A DNA stretch of 64,000 bases from Xanthostigma xanthostigma (lineage: Eukaryota; Arthropoda; Insecta; Raphidioptera; Raphidiidae): assembly GCA_963575645.1 (NCBI GenBank), contig OY754466.1, positions 40,456,001-40,520,000 on the forward strand, written 5' to 3'. A program made the position numbers and the translations under genes. Each line of letters begins with the position of its first letter. Position 1 is the stretch's first letter. Shown one piece after another: positions 46,083 through 57,007 of the stretch. The notes under the pieces were generated by a model. It had not been told where the DNA came from, searched no databases, and worked only from the letters and a program-made list of their open reading frames with translations.

Positions 46083-46643
46083 GAGGATCTATAAAAGAAT
46101 TTATTAATCCTGGGGGTCCTAATAAGGATAATGGGAAACTGTTATCAAATTATTGCATTGTCATCGGTCCTTGATACGTATGCAAAGTTTCAAATTAATC
46201 AGACTTCGGGAAATTGGTGAAAATTATGCTCAAAGATTCCGTTACGGACATACATACATAGTTACAACCCAAACTAATATAAAGCGTTTAATAATAAGGA
46301 TAATGGGAAACTGTTATCAAATTATTGCATTGTCATCGGTCCTTGATACGTATGCAAAGTTTCAAATTAATCAGACTTCGGGAAATTGGTGAAAATAAAG
46401 CGTTTACTACAGAGGATCTATAAAAGAATTTATTAATCCTGGGGGTCCTAATAAGGATAATGGGAAACTGTTATCAAATTATTGCATTGTCATCGGTCCT
46501 TGATACGTATGCAAAGTTTCAAATTAATCAGACTTCGGGAAATTGGTGAAAATTATGCTCAAAGATTCCGTTACGGACATACATACATAGTTAGTTACAT
46601 ACATACATAGTTAGTTACAACCCAAGCTAATATAAAGCGTTTA
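46083..46643 (+). repeat. Three tandem copies of a retroelement-like 3' tail
   Basis: Units at 46,083-46,290, 46,291-46,407 (shortened) and 46,412-46,643. Each has AATAAGGATAATGGGAAACTG, TCCTTGATACGTATGCAAAG, TTTCAAATTAATCAGACTTC and GGAAATTGGTGAAAAT. Units 1 and 3 add ATTCCGTTACGGACATACAT and a CATA run. All end in ATAAAGCGTTTA or similar. The order fits the 3' tail of an RTE-like LINE or SINE repeated head to tail. Confidence 0.7.
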
Positions 46644-47345
46644 AAAAGATCTGTTTTATTGCAAATTATAGACGCCCGATAGCTAAGATCAATATCATTT
46701 ATTTGCGTACACTTAGTACTAAATGCCACATACACTATAATAAGCGTGGGTGGTACTGGTGCGAAGTTGGATCTTTTTGAGTTTTTGAGACAAATTTGAA
46801 TTGTCAATCACAACATTGTTTTGTTTTGAGTTTCTATTATTACAAAATACGTACTCAAAAAATATTGCCAACAACTTGGCAATAGCTATCAAAAGAGTTA
46901 CTACAATGATGTAAAACGTCAAGAAATTTTGGTCAGACCCCTAGGTCCCGTCATCCAACCCACGCCAATAGTGTACATGTCATATGGCAAATATACACTA
47001 AATAATGGTACAAAATTCTGGACTTTTATTGTACAAAACTATAAATATGTAGATAATAAGGAAGAGTCATTGTACATATTTTATGAAACTAATTGTTAAT
47101 AAACTACTTTCATCAACAATATAACAACAATCAGTACAAACTATGTATGATAGGTATTATAACACAATAATGGTCTCTCTGATGTGTGCGAGTATTTACT
47201 TACTGACTGCTCCTCTGTAAAGAGGTGCATCAAGGCACAATCGCTTATGTCAAATTTTTGTTAAAATATAACATCAACAATGATTTAATCATGTATAGCC
47301 CTTGGAACTATGTTCCCGGTCAGAGGCTTATCTATCTTTCCTCTA
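46644..47345. other. Non-coding spacer
   Basis: No coding motif or element end recognised. Confidence 0.35.
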
Positions 47346-47480
47346 GTGATGAGCAAAATCGGTCTTGGTCTTGCTTTATCGCAAGACCAAGACCTTACTT
47401 AAGATTAAGACCAAGACTGAATAAGCAAGACCAAGACCAATACCGAATAAGCAAGACCAAGACCGATACCAAGACTGTCT
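47346..47480 (+). repeat. AGACCAAGACC tandem repeat
   Basis: Imperfect repeats of AAGCAAGACCAAGACC with an initial inverted copy (GGTCTTGGTCTTGC). AGTGATGAGCAAAATCGGTC just before it resembles a hAT-type end, so it may be subterminal repeats of a MITE. Confidence 0.6.
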
Positions 47481-47851
47481 CAATCCTATCAATATTAATT
47501 GTAAATAATTTATAATTTCAAATTCTCCCTAGTTTTAATTTTCTGGAAATACGTATTTGATATTGTCTTGAAGCACTTGTAAAATCTTAATTACAAATTG
47601 AAAATGATAGCTCGATACTTCATAAAATAAGCATTTTAAATTAATGTGAAACTTAAACTGGCTTTCCTAAAAACATTGTTTTTTGAGATGTAACCCTCTT
47701 CTTCTTGATGAACATTCATACTCTGAATATAGTCCAATTTCATCGCGAGATCTATTGCCATCGTCGAGTCCAACAAAGGCCACAGTATCAGAATTTGTTT
47801 GTTCCCGCGAATGAAAGTGTATTATATTGAGTGTTTGGTATATTAAAGACC

Positions 47852-48184
47852 GTGCACACTTGTCAAGCATAAACCTGCACGACCTGCACAGCACGGAGCT
47901 CGTGAAAGTACTCCTGTTATTTTACGAAATAGCGCACTTTAGACCAGCATCTGCAACCAGCAACCTACAACCGGCAGTCAAAAACGACTGTAGTCGACAG
48001 CCGTGCTGAACCGATCTAGTATGTTAGTGATGTATCATTTTTATTAATTAATTAGCATTGAAAAAACTACTTGAAAACTGCAAAATCTTAACCGCAGATT
48101 ACGAAACCTGCACAAAAATTTGCTGGTTTAGATGCTGGTGTAGCGTGTGACATCGTGCAGGTTTATGCTTGACAAGTGTGCGCA
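47852..48184. mobile_element. TIR element family G, copy 2 (most complete ends)
   Basis: Left GTGCACACTTGTCAAGCATA then AACCTGCACGACCTGCACAG. Right CATCGTGCAGG then TTTATGCTTGACAAGTGTGC. Length about 333 bp. Copies 1 (6,905-7,226) and 3 (54,834-57,007) share the termini. Non-coding MITE. Confidence 0.7.
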
Positions 48185-48539
48185 GTGTTTTAGGCTTAGC
48201 GTTTTACACTACGAAGCAAATTCTGGTTCCATTAGGGCCGTATTCATAAAGACTTGTTAACTGATATTGAATCAATAAGCGAAGTTGGTATTCACGAAAC
48301 AGAATTGTCAAATATATAACCATTGACTCGTTAAGATTTGTGGCCTTAGTATAAATTGTTCAGTGGATATCTGGTAACATGAAATATCCCTAAATATTTT
48401 ATCTTTTTCACGTTGATGAAACCGAAACAATAGTTAGTTTAGTTTAGTTTATTAATTCTCCAGAGACAATACAAACATTGCATAGATTTGTCAAATACCT
48501 ATACAAAAAATCAAATATAAAAAACCATCAAATTTATAA

Positions 48540-49465
48540 CATAATCAAATCTTTGTTAACGTCTGATTATGTTAAGTATACGATAAATAGAATTTAAGAA
48601 AATTTTCCAGACAATCTTTGTTAAAATCATTAACCAATTTATGTTTCTGTCCAGATTTGAACCATCTTCAGAATTATTTAAGCTAAAAACTTTGTTAAAA
48701 ATGCATTTGATAGCAGGGTACTTGTACCTATAAATTATTATCCGACGATTTAAACGTTCAATAGCACTAAATGTTCTTTGTGAATACCAAATCAGACAAT
48801 TAGTACAATCTACCTGTTAAATTAGTTATTGACTCTTTATGAATACGGCCCTTAGACTTCAGAACTGTAGGAGATCGAACTTTTTACAGGACTGCGTGTG
48901 GTTGTAGACCTTTTAGCTCAGGATTTTTAGATTTTAGATATGAAATCCTTCATAAGCAAAGTGCTGCTATACACTGGGTGTCGGTTTATTTCTCCTTCTG
49001 AGTTATCCTAAAAAACAAACAAAATGTGACATAAAAGGTTTTGCTTTGCGGATATACTAACGTCATATACATATAGTTCATACACAGGTACGAGTGTGTG
49101 TATTATATTTGCAACAAATTGTTACAATTCACGTAATGTGACAGAAATAATGAACAAGAAATGTGTACAACTAAATTACCACAATGACACAGAACTAGAG
49201 ATAATACATGCTTCGTTTTTTTAAACTTGACTGTGAACGCCACTTTAAAGGATGTTTGGGATGTACAATCACAGACAGAAGTAATAATAATTAATCTAAT
49301 TTAAGTAATATTTTCTAATTAATTGAATGTATCGTAATATCAAAAATTGTAATAAATAATATTTCCTTTTATCAAAATTTTGGAAATTGAATATTAATTA
49401 ATTGTGCCTGAAAATTATATTTATTGAAGAATATAATTAGACGTTAATCAAAGATTTGAGTAATT
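48540..49465. mobile_element. Decayed Penelope-like relic
   Basis: Left: CAAATCTTTGTTAACGTCTG (48,547), GTTTCTGTCCAGATTTGAAC..ATCTTCAG (48,643-48,671). On the minus strand this reads CTGAAGA, a GTTC/GGAC stem and AGAAAC. Right: GACGTTAATCAAAGATTTGA (about 49,440-49,460), inverted relative to the left. The intervening 0.8 kb has no frame of note. Confidence 0.4.
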
Positions 49466-50389
49466 CAGTTATAGTTTCATATATACCTAAAATACGATTT
49501 GTCAACTTTTAGAGGACAACAGTGATGATAATTCTAATAATTTAATTTATTCTTTTAGAAATTATTTTGTATAGAATTTAAACTATATAATTATGTAGTT
49601 TAATCTTGCTATTTTTTACTGATCAAGTTTCGGGTTTTTTGTAAAAACTTACGTGTTAATTTGTTGAAAATAAAACTATTATTGTAAATTTTCTTGAACT
49701 ATTAGAAAGTTTTTAAAAAACTCGATTCTAAAAATATATACCTAATTATCTATATATAAGAATTGACATTTTTGTAAAATATGAGAATATTTACCCCAAA
49801 AAACCAGAGGGAAATCTAGGTATAAATTAATAATTTTGATATTCTCGAGAACTGGTTTTAACAGGTTTATTGCTGCAGTTGAATATGGTTATTATAAATT
49901 TAAAGAAATGTCAATAAATCTGTCTACTACGCTACTATTTTTAACGTGAATAATTTTGAGTGTGATCATTTTTATATGTGATCATTATAAACACGCAACT
50001 TTTAAGCGTCTATGGTCTACAAATTGTGTTGTTTTTTTCTTTATTTCAACAGAACATTTTAAAAAATACATAATTGAAATAAAAAAAACTAACGAAATTG
50101 CAATAAAAAAAACTGGAGTCTTTTTAAGAATGTTGCAATAAAACATAAAACCGTTATTGAGAGCATCGATAAGAAATGCACTAATGACAGAAATTCTAAA
50201 TAAAATAAAATCTTGAACATAAGAAATCATTTATGTCATACTTGGTACGCATTTTTCGTCATCAAGAAACCATTATCTGGTCATTGTAGTTTAAGAAAGG
50301 TATTTTTACAAATTATTTGGAATATAACTGTCTATAAAGTTATTTTCATTTAAGACACAATACATTCTTGATGTGATAGCAATGGAAAT
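49466..50389. other. AT-rich spacer
   Basis: Two mirror frames at 49,956-50,230 arise from an AT-rich local inverted repeat (TTCTTTATTTCAACAGAACA / TTGAAATAAAAAA). No gene recognised. Confidence 0.35.
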
Positions 50390-51159
50390 CATAAGGACCT
50401 TTTTTGTGGGAAATTTAATTCTCCATAAAATTCTGCTATCAAAAATTAAAAAAAATTCTGCCAATTATCCATGATTGATGTCTTCAGCATAAAGTAGTGT
50501 TGATCCAATAGAATATTACGATGAAGGAAGGTTTTGGTTGAGGATCATAAATAAATAAGCTTTACCAATGTTTCACTAGTGGCCAACGTTTCGAAAAATT
50601 TATTTTCATCTTCAGGGCCTCAAACTGGTCGAAAGGTGGTAAATTGTTAAAACAATATACCTACACGATCATATTATTATGAGTTAAAACATATTATTGT
50701 GAACATCTTATTATAAAAACCATTAAAAAAAATTATTACATTTTTATAAAAATGTCACGCAGTAAAAAAGATTTTTGAAATATTTGTCTGAAAATATATA
50801 ACCAAAAAGCACTTTCTATGTGGACTGATGTTTTAACTCATAATAATATATATGATCATGACCACCTTTCGACCAGCTTGAGGCCCTGAAGATGAAAATA
50901 AATTTTTCGAAACGTTGGCCACTAGCGAAACATTGGTAAAGCTTATTTATTTATGATCCTTAACCAAAACCTTCCTTCATCGTATCCATGATTGAGCTAA
51001 AACGTAGTTTTTCTTATGTTAATTAAATTGAAAACAAACTCGGTTTGCGCCGTTCACAGGTTTGATCTAGGAAGCTGAAATTCTGGGAGAATTTTTTTAA
51101 GGTCCAATGCTAAAACATTATTCAACGGGACCGAAAAAAAATAATAATAAAAACACCCT
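50390..51159. mobile_element. Family K element arm, split by a Penelope-like insertion
   Basis: 50,395-50,478 and 50,984-51,159 together match the right arm of the 603-bp palindrome at 30.1-30.7 kb: TTTAATTCTC..TTCTGCTATCAAAAATT, GGTTTGATCTAGGAAG, AACACCCT. The match breaks exactly at the 12-bp duplication around the insertion. Confidence 0.65.
50467..50995. mobile_element. 505-bp Penelope-like non-autonomous element with paired hammerhead-like motifs and 12-bp TSD
   Basis: The body 50,479-50,983 is flanked by ATCCATGATTGA on both sides (50,467-50,478; 50,984-50,995). Arms are inverted: AAGGTTTTGGTTGAGGATCA, AAATAAGCTTTACCAATGTT and GGCCAACGTTTCG at the left, with complements at the right. 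The right arm, 50,882-50,920 plus strand, reads GGCC-CTGAAGA-TGAAAA..TTTTTC-GAAAC-GTT-GGCC: the hammerhead core order with stem II (GAAAA/TTTTC) and stem I (GGCC/GGCC). The left arm has the same on the minus strand (50,581-50,619). AACGTT is self-complementary, so stem III could only form between two molecules. No protein frame. Confidence 0.65.
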
Positions 51160-51448
51160 ACCATATAATATTAATGAAGGCATGGGTACATTCCATATTC
51201 ACGCTCTGATACAAACAATTTCATTTTCTAAACCATCATTAATAAGACGGTAGTTGCAGATATATTCTACACATATAACAATATATTGTGACTATGGTGT
51301 ATGCATTAGCACTTTCACTATCACTACGACTATTATAGTATTATGCTATATTATATTTATTCCACTGCCGTATACCTACATGGCCTCGCGGTAATTATTA
51401 TACTCCATATACTCCAATTAGTCCAAGAGCTATCAAACATTTGTGGGT

Positions 51449-51985
51449 CCTACCGTATTTTTCGGGCTATAAGACGCACGTTTTTACATAGAAAATGAAC
51501 TCAAATTTTGGTTGCGTCTTATGGTCCAAAGGTAATATTAAAATATTTTTCTTCATACCTCGATCGAAAGTACGTACTTTCGTCCCTTATAGCAGGGACG
51601 AAAGTTTGACATTTACTCCCTGTTATTTATTATATTAAATGACAGCGGTAATCCTAGTTACGAGTATAAATACGCATGAGAAATTTTTTCCTCCCGCCGT
51701 TCTCACTGGGAGTAAATGTCAATCTTTCGTCCCTGCTGACGAAAGTACGTACTTTCGAGCGGATATGAAGAAAAATCGTATACACCACACGGGCCTTAAA
51801 AGTTGAAATCTCGGCCCTGCGCGTCATGATGCCCTCGGCTTCACCTCGGGCTCATGACGCGCAGGGCCGAAAATTCAATTTTCGGCCCTTGTGACGTTAT
51901 ATACTATTTTTAATAAATCGTCAGCGTCTCTAAATCAAATAAATAAAAATAATGATCCGAAAATAACACTAAAAAATACGGTAGG
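51449..51985. mobile_element. CCGTATTTTTCGG TIR element with a nested inverted repeat
   Basis: The left end is CCGTATTTTTCGGGCTATAA and the right AAAAATACGG, TA outside both. The left sequence followed by AAGACGCAC is widespread among animal DNA transposons. Inside lies an inverted repeat at 51,551-51,770 (CGAAAGTACGTACTTTCG, CAGGGACGAAAG, GACATTTACTCCC and complements), then a perfect 18-bp-arm hairpin at 51,812-51,869. Confidence 0.65.
51812..51869. repeat. Perfect GC-rich hairpin
   Basis: CGGCCCTGCGCGTCATGA and its exact complement TCATGACGCGCAGGGCCG enclose a 22-nt centre that itself contains GCCC..GGGC. Much more GC-rich than the surroundings. Confidence 0.85.
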
Positions 51986-52190
51986 TACCTACTTGAGGCA
52001 ACGTGAAAATTTGTGTAACGCTTCTTTTGTAATTCTGAACACAGAAAATCGAAGACCTGCCCGAAGCCTTGAATTTTCAACTTTGCAAAATTTTATTTTC
52101 CAAAAAAGTCCTTGAGTCCATTGTGCAATGTTACATGACTCCTGAGCATTTTTAATTAGTAATGACAGTTCACACCTCTGCAGTCTGCAT
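51986..52190. other. Non-coding spacer
   Basis: Nothing recognised. Confidence 0.35.
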
Positions 52191-52335
52191 TCTTGTGTAG
52201 TGCGTACTGTCTAGTGTCGCTCCTTTGAACGACTCGCTTTGAGCGACTCTTTTAAGTGAGCGGAGCGCACGGAGCCAGCTCCCAATAAAGAGTCATGTGA
52301 ACACATCACTAGTAAAGAGCCAGCTTAGGTCGTGT
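52191..52335. repeat. hAT-like element end (GAGTCATGTGAACAC region)
   Basis: GAACGACTCGCTTTGAGCGACT and GGAGCCAGCTCCCAATAAAG with GTCATGTGAACACATCACTA form the kind of subterminal repeats and CACTA-type edge seen in hAT MITEs. Only one end was found. Confidence 0.35.
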
Positions 52336-53861
52336 GATTGCGGCACTCGACTTTCTGTGCAAAATAAACGCAGTCAAAACACTTCCTGATCTTCTATTAC
52401 ACAGATCTCTAATTAATGGGTTAATACATAAGCTTACGCAAAATGTCCAAGGCAGTTGGAGCAGAACAACTGTTTCTGTAGAACAGATTTATTAAAGGCT
52501 CCTTAAAGGCTAAAATCTTCTTGAGCGTGTATATAATATCCAATTTTCTTTGATTAAAAGCTATTTGTAACGATCGATTTCCTCATAACTCCAGATACTT
52601 GTCTTTCAGATAACGATATCTAGGAAATAAAATAATTAAAAACGTTAAATTATGGCACTTTTAATATTTTTTTCACAATTTTAAATTTTGATGTTTTGAA
52701 TTTCAGACGACAGTTGTTTTTAGTGAATGAAAGTAAAAATTACACGATATACCATCTTTTATTACATTATAGAAAAGTCAGGAGTTCAGTGCCAGAGGTG
52801 CCCAGGCACAGGACACAGACCCTGAAGGGGCGCAAAAATGACCAGACCAGGACCAAGTTTTTGAGTTTTCAAGGGCGTAATTATAGAAGCATCAGGCGGT
52901 ACTGCAGGTATTATTCATTTGTATCTACCATAAATAAATCGACTTGTCACTCTTTACTTCCGGAAACCTGACTAAAGTAGCTACTTAGAACAGTGGCTGA
53001 CATGAAATCTGTTAAAAAGTACATAAATATTTATTTATATGTAAATCATTATAAAATCTTCCGCAAATAAAATTATTTTACACAAAAACCGATTTCACAT
53101 TTTATATTTTTAATTGCAGCCAGTTGTAAAATTTAAATGAATTTTTATAAAATTAATAGTGAAAGTAAAAGTCCATTAAAATGTAATAATTTTAAATAAT
53201 AAAATTATTACGTTCGTTTGAAATTATACTTTTTTACGAAATACATAACAGATAAATATTTTATTAATATGTAGCTTACGAGTTTGATAACAATCAAAGT
53301 AATTGTCTTATGAATTTTAATTGACTTGAAGTTTAATAAAACGCGCTAAAAAAATTAGTAATGGCCAACGAATTCCTTTCCTGTATTATAAGGTAATTAT
53401 ATCATTTATTCTAGTTGTTGATGTTTTAATAGTTTGTTTATCTCTCGTGAAAATTTTAAAATAATGTAAGGGAAAAACCTGACAACTTTTTAAATAAATT
53501 ATAATATCGTATTGTAATTTTTTGCTCCCTATATTAAAATGACAGACATGTATACAGGTAAAGTGTGTCATTACGCACTAGTGTTGTAATGAAAAACAAA
53601 ACTATCTAACAATAGAAGTATATGCAGAAGAGCAGCAGACGCGAGTATAGTAATTATTATTAAACATCTCAATATAGGAGCGAAGTTTGTTTCACTGTTC
53701 CGAACTGTCAAAAATATGTTGCAAATATTCTAAATATGAAGTGAAAACCAGTTCTTTTACAGGGAGTACATGCAAAAATACCCTATATATCTCGGGCGTA
53801 TAAATATTACTCAACCATAGCTAGGTATATAATCTACTACCTATATTGTTTGTATCGCTAT
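52336..53861. other. Non-coding stretch
   Basis: A 91-codon frame at 52,696-52,971 (+) has no recognised motif. Otherwise AT-rich DNA without recognised repeats. Confidence 0.35.
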
Positions 53862-54304
53862 TAGTGGTGTAACGAATATCAATTTTTAGACATTCCCGGA
53901 TGCGAATATTAAGTTTCCAAATCTAGTGACATTTTTCCAAGACTAAAATTTGGCTGCTGATTGGTTGCGCAAGTTGCACGCACACTTCAGGGTAGGTATT
54001 ATATAGGTTGATTATTAATATTAAGTCTAAATCTTTATTACCTATATAATGTTAAAGTAAAGGCTGATAAAAGATATACCTATAATTGCAAAGATTTTTA
54101 GTGAAAAAACTTAATTAAGTCATTTTTCAAAAAGGAGTAATATTTTTTGTCTTATTTAATATTATTTCCACATTTTTTTTAAATACGATTTTTATCTAGT
54201 ACTATAATATTCACAAAATATTCGATTATTCGCACGAATTTTGCGAATGCGAACGTCAAAAAATACGGGAAGATTCTCGAATCTAAATATTCGTGATATC
54301 ACTA
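53862..54304. mobile_element. hAT-type MITE
   Basis: Ends TAGTGGTGTAACGAATATC and AATATTCGTGATATCACTA, with subterminal GCGAAT/ATTCGC repeats. Flanking 8-mers ATCGCTAT and GTATTTAT share only four positions, so the target duplication is not secure. Non-coding. Confidence 0.55.
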
Positions 54305-54338
54305 GTATTTATATTGTGTGTCTAATCTTATAATAAAA

Positions 54339-54501
54339 GGTATGTTCCAAGCAGCCAGCAAACGAACACGAAACCGTCACCGTCTTGCGCAGTAACTTAC
54401 AGTCATGCGCAGTAGCTCACAAACCGATACAAACAGTTTCGTTTTAGCTACTGCGCAATACGGTGACGGTTTCGTGTGACTAGCTGCTTGGAATACATAC
54501 C
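54339..54501. mobile_element. 163-bp foldback MITE
   Basis: GGTATGTTCCAAGCAGC (left) and GCTGCTTGGAATACATACC (right), with inner GAAACCGTCACCG / CGGTGACGGTTTC and two GCGCAGTA motifs. A partial copy lies at 32,055-32,160 in the family A element. Confidence 0.7.
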
Positions 54502-54543
54502 TAAATACAACGTTCATCTTATTTTGGAGAAAAAATTGCACAG

Positions 54544-54787
54544 TCAATTTGAATTGCTTCTTGGTCGAACTGCAATCTTACGGCCAGTAAGTGGAAGTCG
54601 AACGATGGTGAAGGGACATTGAAATAATTGCTGTGTTGTGATGATATAATCACAATTCTTTAAGTGCTTCTTGTTTTGTTCTACTCTTCCATGGTGAAGT
54701 GGTACGGGCTGCAACCTCGCTAATTCAAGCTGCCTGGACGCCCAAATAAAATCAAATTTGAAAACCGTCACATTTTTCTGCTTCATC
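54544..54787 (-). CDS. Candidate coding exon of unknown product (uncertain)
   Basis: An 80-codon minus-strand frame starting at ATG 54,784-54,786 and stopping at 54,544-54,546. Immediately upstream on the same strand is TTTTGTTTATTGCAG|G, a good splice-acceptor shape, with the intron/exon boundary falling just before the ATG. GC content and codon choice (mixed third positions, few A/T runs) stand out from the flanking AT-rich DNA. Residues include a hydrophobic CPFTIVRLPLTG segment and a basic C-terminus. A CCGTAAGA donor-like string lies near 54,582. I recognise no family. It could be an exon of a gene or lncRNA that runs left on the minus strand, or a captured gene fragment. It is next to, not inside, the neighbouring MITE and TIR element. 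Confidence 0.3.
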
Positions 54788-54926
54788 CTGCAATAAACAA
54801 AACAACCGCATTAGATTATTACTTTTCAAGGCCGCGCATACTTTTCAAACATAAACAGTAGACCAGTACAAACCAGCAAATTTGTGCAGGTGTCGTACTG
54901 TGCGGTGGGCATTTTACGCAGTTTTC

Positions 54927-55058
<132 letters not shown>

Positions 55059-55114
55059 TTATTGATTCATATCGCTGTATATACAGATATGAACAGTCAA
55101 AAATATAACATCAA

Positions 55115-55824
55115 TCAGTTAAAAAATTCATTTATGCCATAAAAACATTTTTCCAATAAAAATACTTTAAGCGTTTTGCTAAACAATTTTAGGTCATTAA
55201 TTTCCCGTAGCTGGTTAGGCAAATTGTTGAACAGAATAGGTCCAGCGCATTTAGGAGATTTAGAATAAAAATTTGATTTGCATTTATAAATGTGAATTTG
55301 AGAAATGTGTCTCGTATTATGATCATGAATCATACAATTGTCTGTATACCTACTCGTCCCTATTCCTTTTAACATTTACCAAAATTTTATATAAATACCC
55401 GTAACAGTCAGTATAGGTATTATTATTGACAAATAAAGATCTGCAGCTTTCTCGATGCTTCAAGTTGAAAATGAGTCGCAAAATACGTTTTTGTAATACG
55501 AAAACTCTGTTGATGTCGCCACACTGACCCCATACGATAATATTGTAGCTTAAGTGTGAGTAAACCAATGTGTAATACAATTTCAATAATTGCTCAGTAA
55601 TTAGACACTGCTTTAGATTTCTGATCGCATAGTATGCACTATTCAATTTTTTACAAACCCGATCAATATGAAAAGACCAACTTAATTGATTATCTAAAGT
55701 AATCCCTAAAAAGGAACAACAAGTACACACTTCAAGATTTGTACCATTTAACATGCAGTTTATTTGAGGTAATATTTTTCTTTTATGAAAAAGCAGACAC
55801 ACCGTTTGACATTTAAGACTAAGC
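55115..55824 (-). pseudogene. C-terminal part of LINE reverse transcriptase, frameshifted
   Basis: The first frame (about 55,824 down to 55,350) reads SLKCQTVCLLFHKRK, then a GxxLExxxxCSFLGITLD-like stretch, LSWSFHIDRVCKKLNSAYYA, and TLVYSHLSYNIIVWG. These are the conserved post-catalytic motifs of Jockey/CR1-type reverse transcriptases (LGI.LD..LSW..H, Y..L..SHL.Y.I..WG). A second frame (55,375-55,115) continues with HNTRH and P..WN-like LFNNLPNQLRE, the usual C-terminus. The two overlap by about 25 bases, implying one frameshift. The catalytic F/YxDD block and the endonuclease domain are absent, so the copy is dead. There is no RNase H domain, which argues against I or R1 clades. Confidence 0.75.
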
Positions 55825-55991
55825 TATTTAGTTTTATCGATGCAAATTAATTAATGGAAACAACACATCACTAGCATAGGTATAGATTGGTCCAGCACGA
55901 CTATAGACAGAAAATCTGCGACTGACGGCCGTTGCTGGCTGCTGCTCTAATGTGCGCTTAAATAACATGGGTCCCTTCACGAACAGATTTT

Positions 55992-56162
55992 TAACTTCCC
56001 GCTTTAAAAAAAAAAAAATATTTTTTTTTTTTCAAAAATCGGGAAGTTATTGGTTTCACCCCGATTTTCGAAAATCGAGTTTTCGCCAGATCTCGACGTT
56101 TTGAGGTCCTAGGAAGCTATTGAAACTATTTTGGCGATGATGTCCGTAGGGCTGTATGTATG

Positions 56163-56198
<36 letters not shown>

Positions 56199-56916
56199 AA
56201 CCTTTTATATCTTTTGAACGGAGTGTCCGACTGAAACGCGGTTTGCGGCATCTGACGTGATCTTGGTGAACTTAGACTTCCTGAAAATTTGAAACGATTC
56301 GGCCCAAAAAATTTTGAGAAATCTTAAAAAAACAAGTTTCAAAAATTTTTAAAAATTTGTTTTTGTAAAAAATTTTCTAAACTACTAAACCGATTAATTC
56401 CAAAAACTAATCAGCTCTTCTCCTTAACAAACTGCGTCGATTTCCGCAAACCGCATCAAAATCGGTTCATTTGTTCACGAGAAACCGTGAACGAAAAAAT
56501 CGTAAAAAAGTGTTTTTTTAAAATGACTCTTAAAATTGTTATCAAATTGATTTTTTTGTAATAAATTACTTTCCTAAGCTAAAAAAACTGCGTCGATCGC
56601 CGCAAACCATATCAAAATTGGTTCATTTGTTCATGAGATAACGTGAACAAAAAATTAGGAAAAAAGTAATTTTTTAAAATTACTCGTAAAATTCTTATCA
56701 AATCGATTTTTTTGTAATAATTTACTTTCTTAGGTTAAAAAAACTGCGTCGATTGCAGCAAACCGCATCAAAATCGGCTTATTTGTTCATGAGATATCGT
56801 GAACGAAAATTTCGTAACAAAGTGTTTTTTTTTGAGCTCGAAGAGCTAAAAAATAAACTTCTTGCTATATTTGATATATTTTTGAGCGTTTTGAACTCGA
56901 AAATAGCGGGAAGTTA
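55992..56916. mobile_element. Tandem-rich TIR element (TAACTTCCCGCT ends)
   Basis: TAACTTCCCGCT (55,992) and AGCGGGAAGTTA (56,916) are exact inverted ends. Inside: a homopolymer A/T patch, AAAATCGGGAAGTTATTGG, a TG microsatellite, and three units of about 160 bp starting AACTGCGTCGAT (56,430, 56,586, 56,752), each with CCGCA, ATCAAAATCGGTTCATTTGT and a GAGATATCGTGAACG-like string. Non-coding; class unknown. Confidence 0.65.
56153..56198 (+). repeat. (TG)n / (TATG)n microsatellite
   Basis: About 46 bp of TG and GTAT units inside the tandem-rich element. Confidence 0.9.
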
Positions 56917-57007
56917 CAAGGATGGCCTGCAGGGTCAAACTACTTTTCAAATTTTTTTGCTCTGTGCTGTGCAGGTCGTGCAGGCTTATGCTTGAAAAGT
57001 GTGCGTC

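Noticed and set aside
47225-47515. 96-codon frame rich in RPRPYLRLRPRL and QDQDQ
   Set aside because: A translation of the AGACCA tandem repeat.
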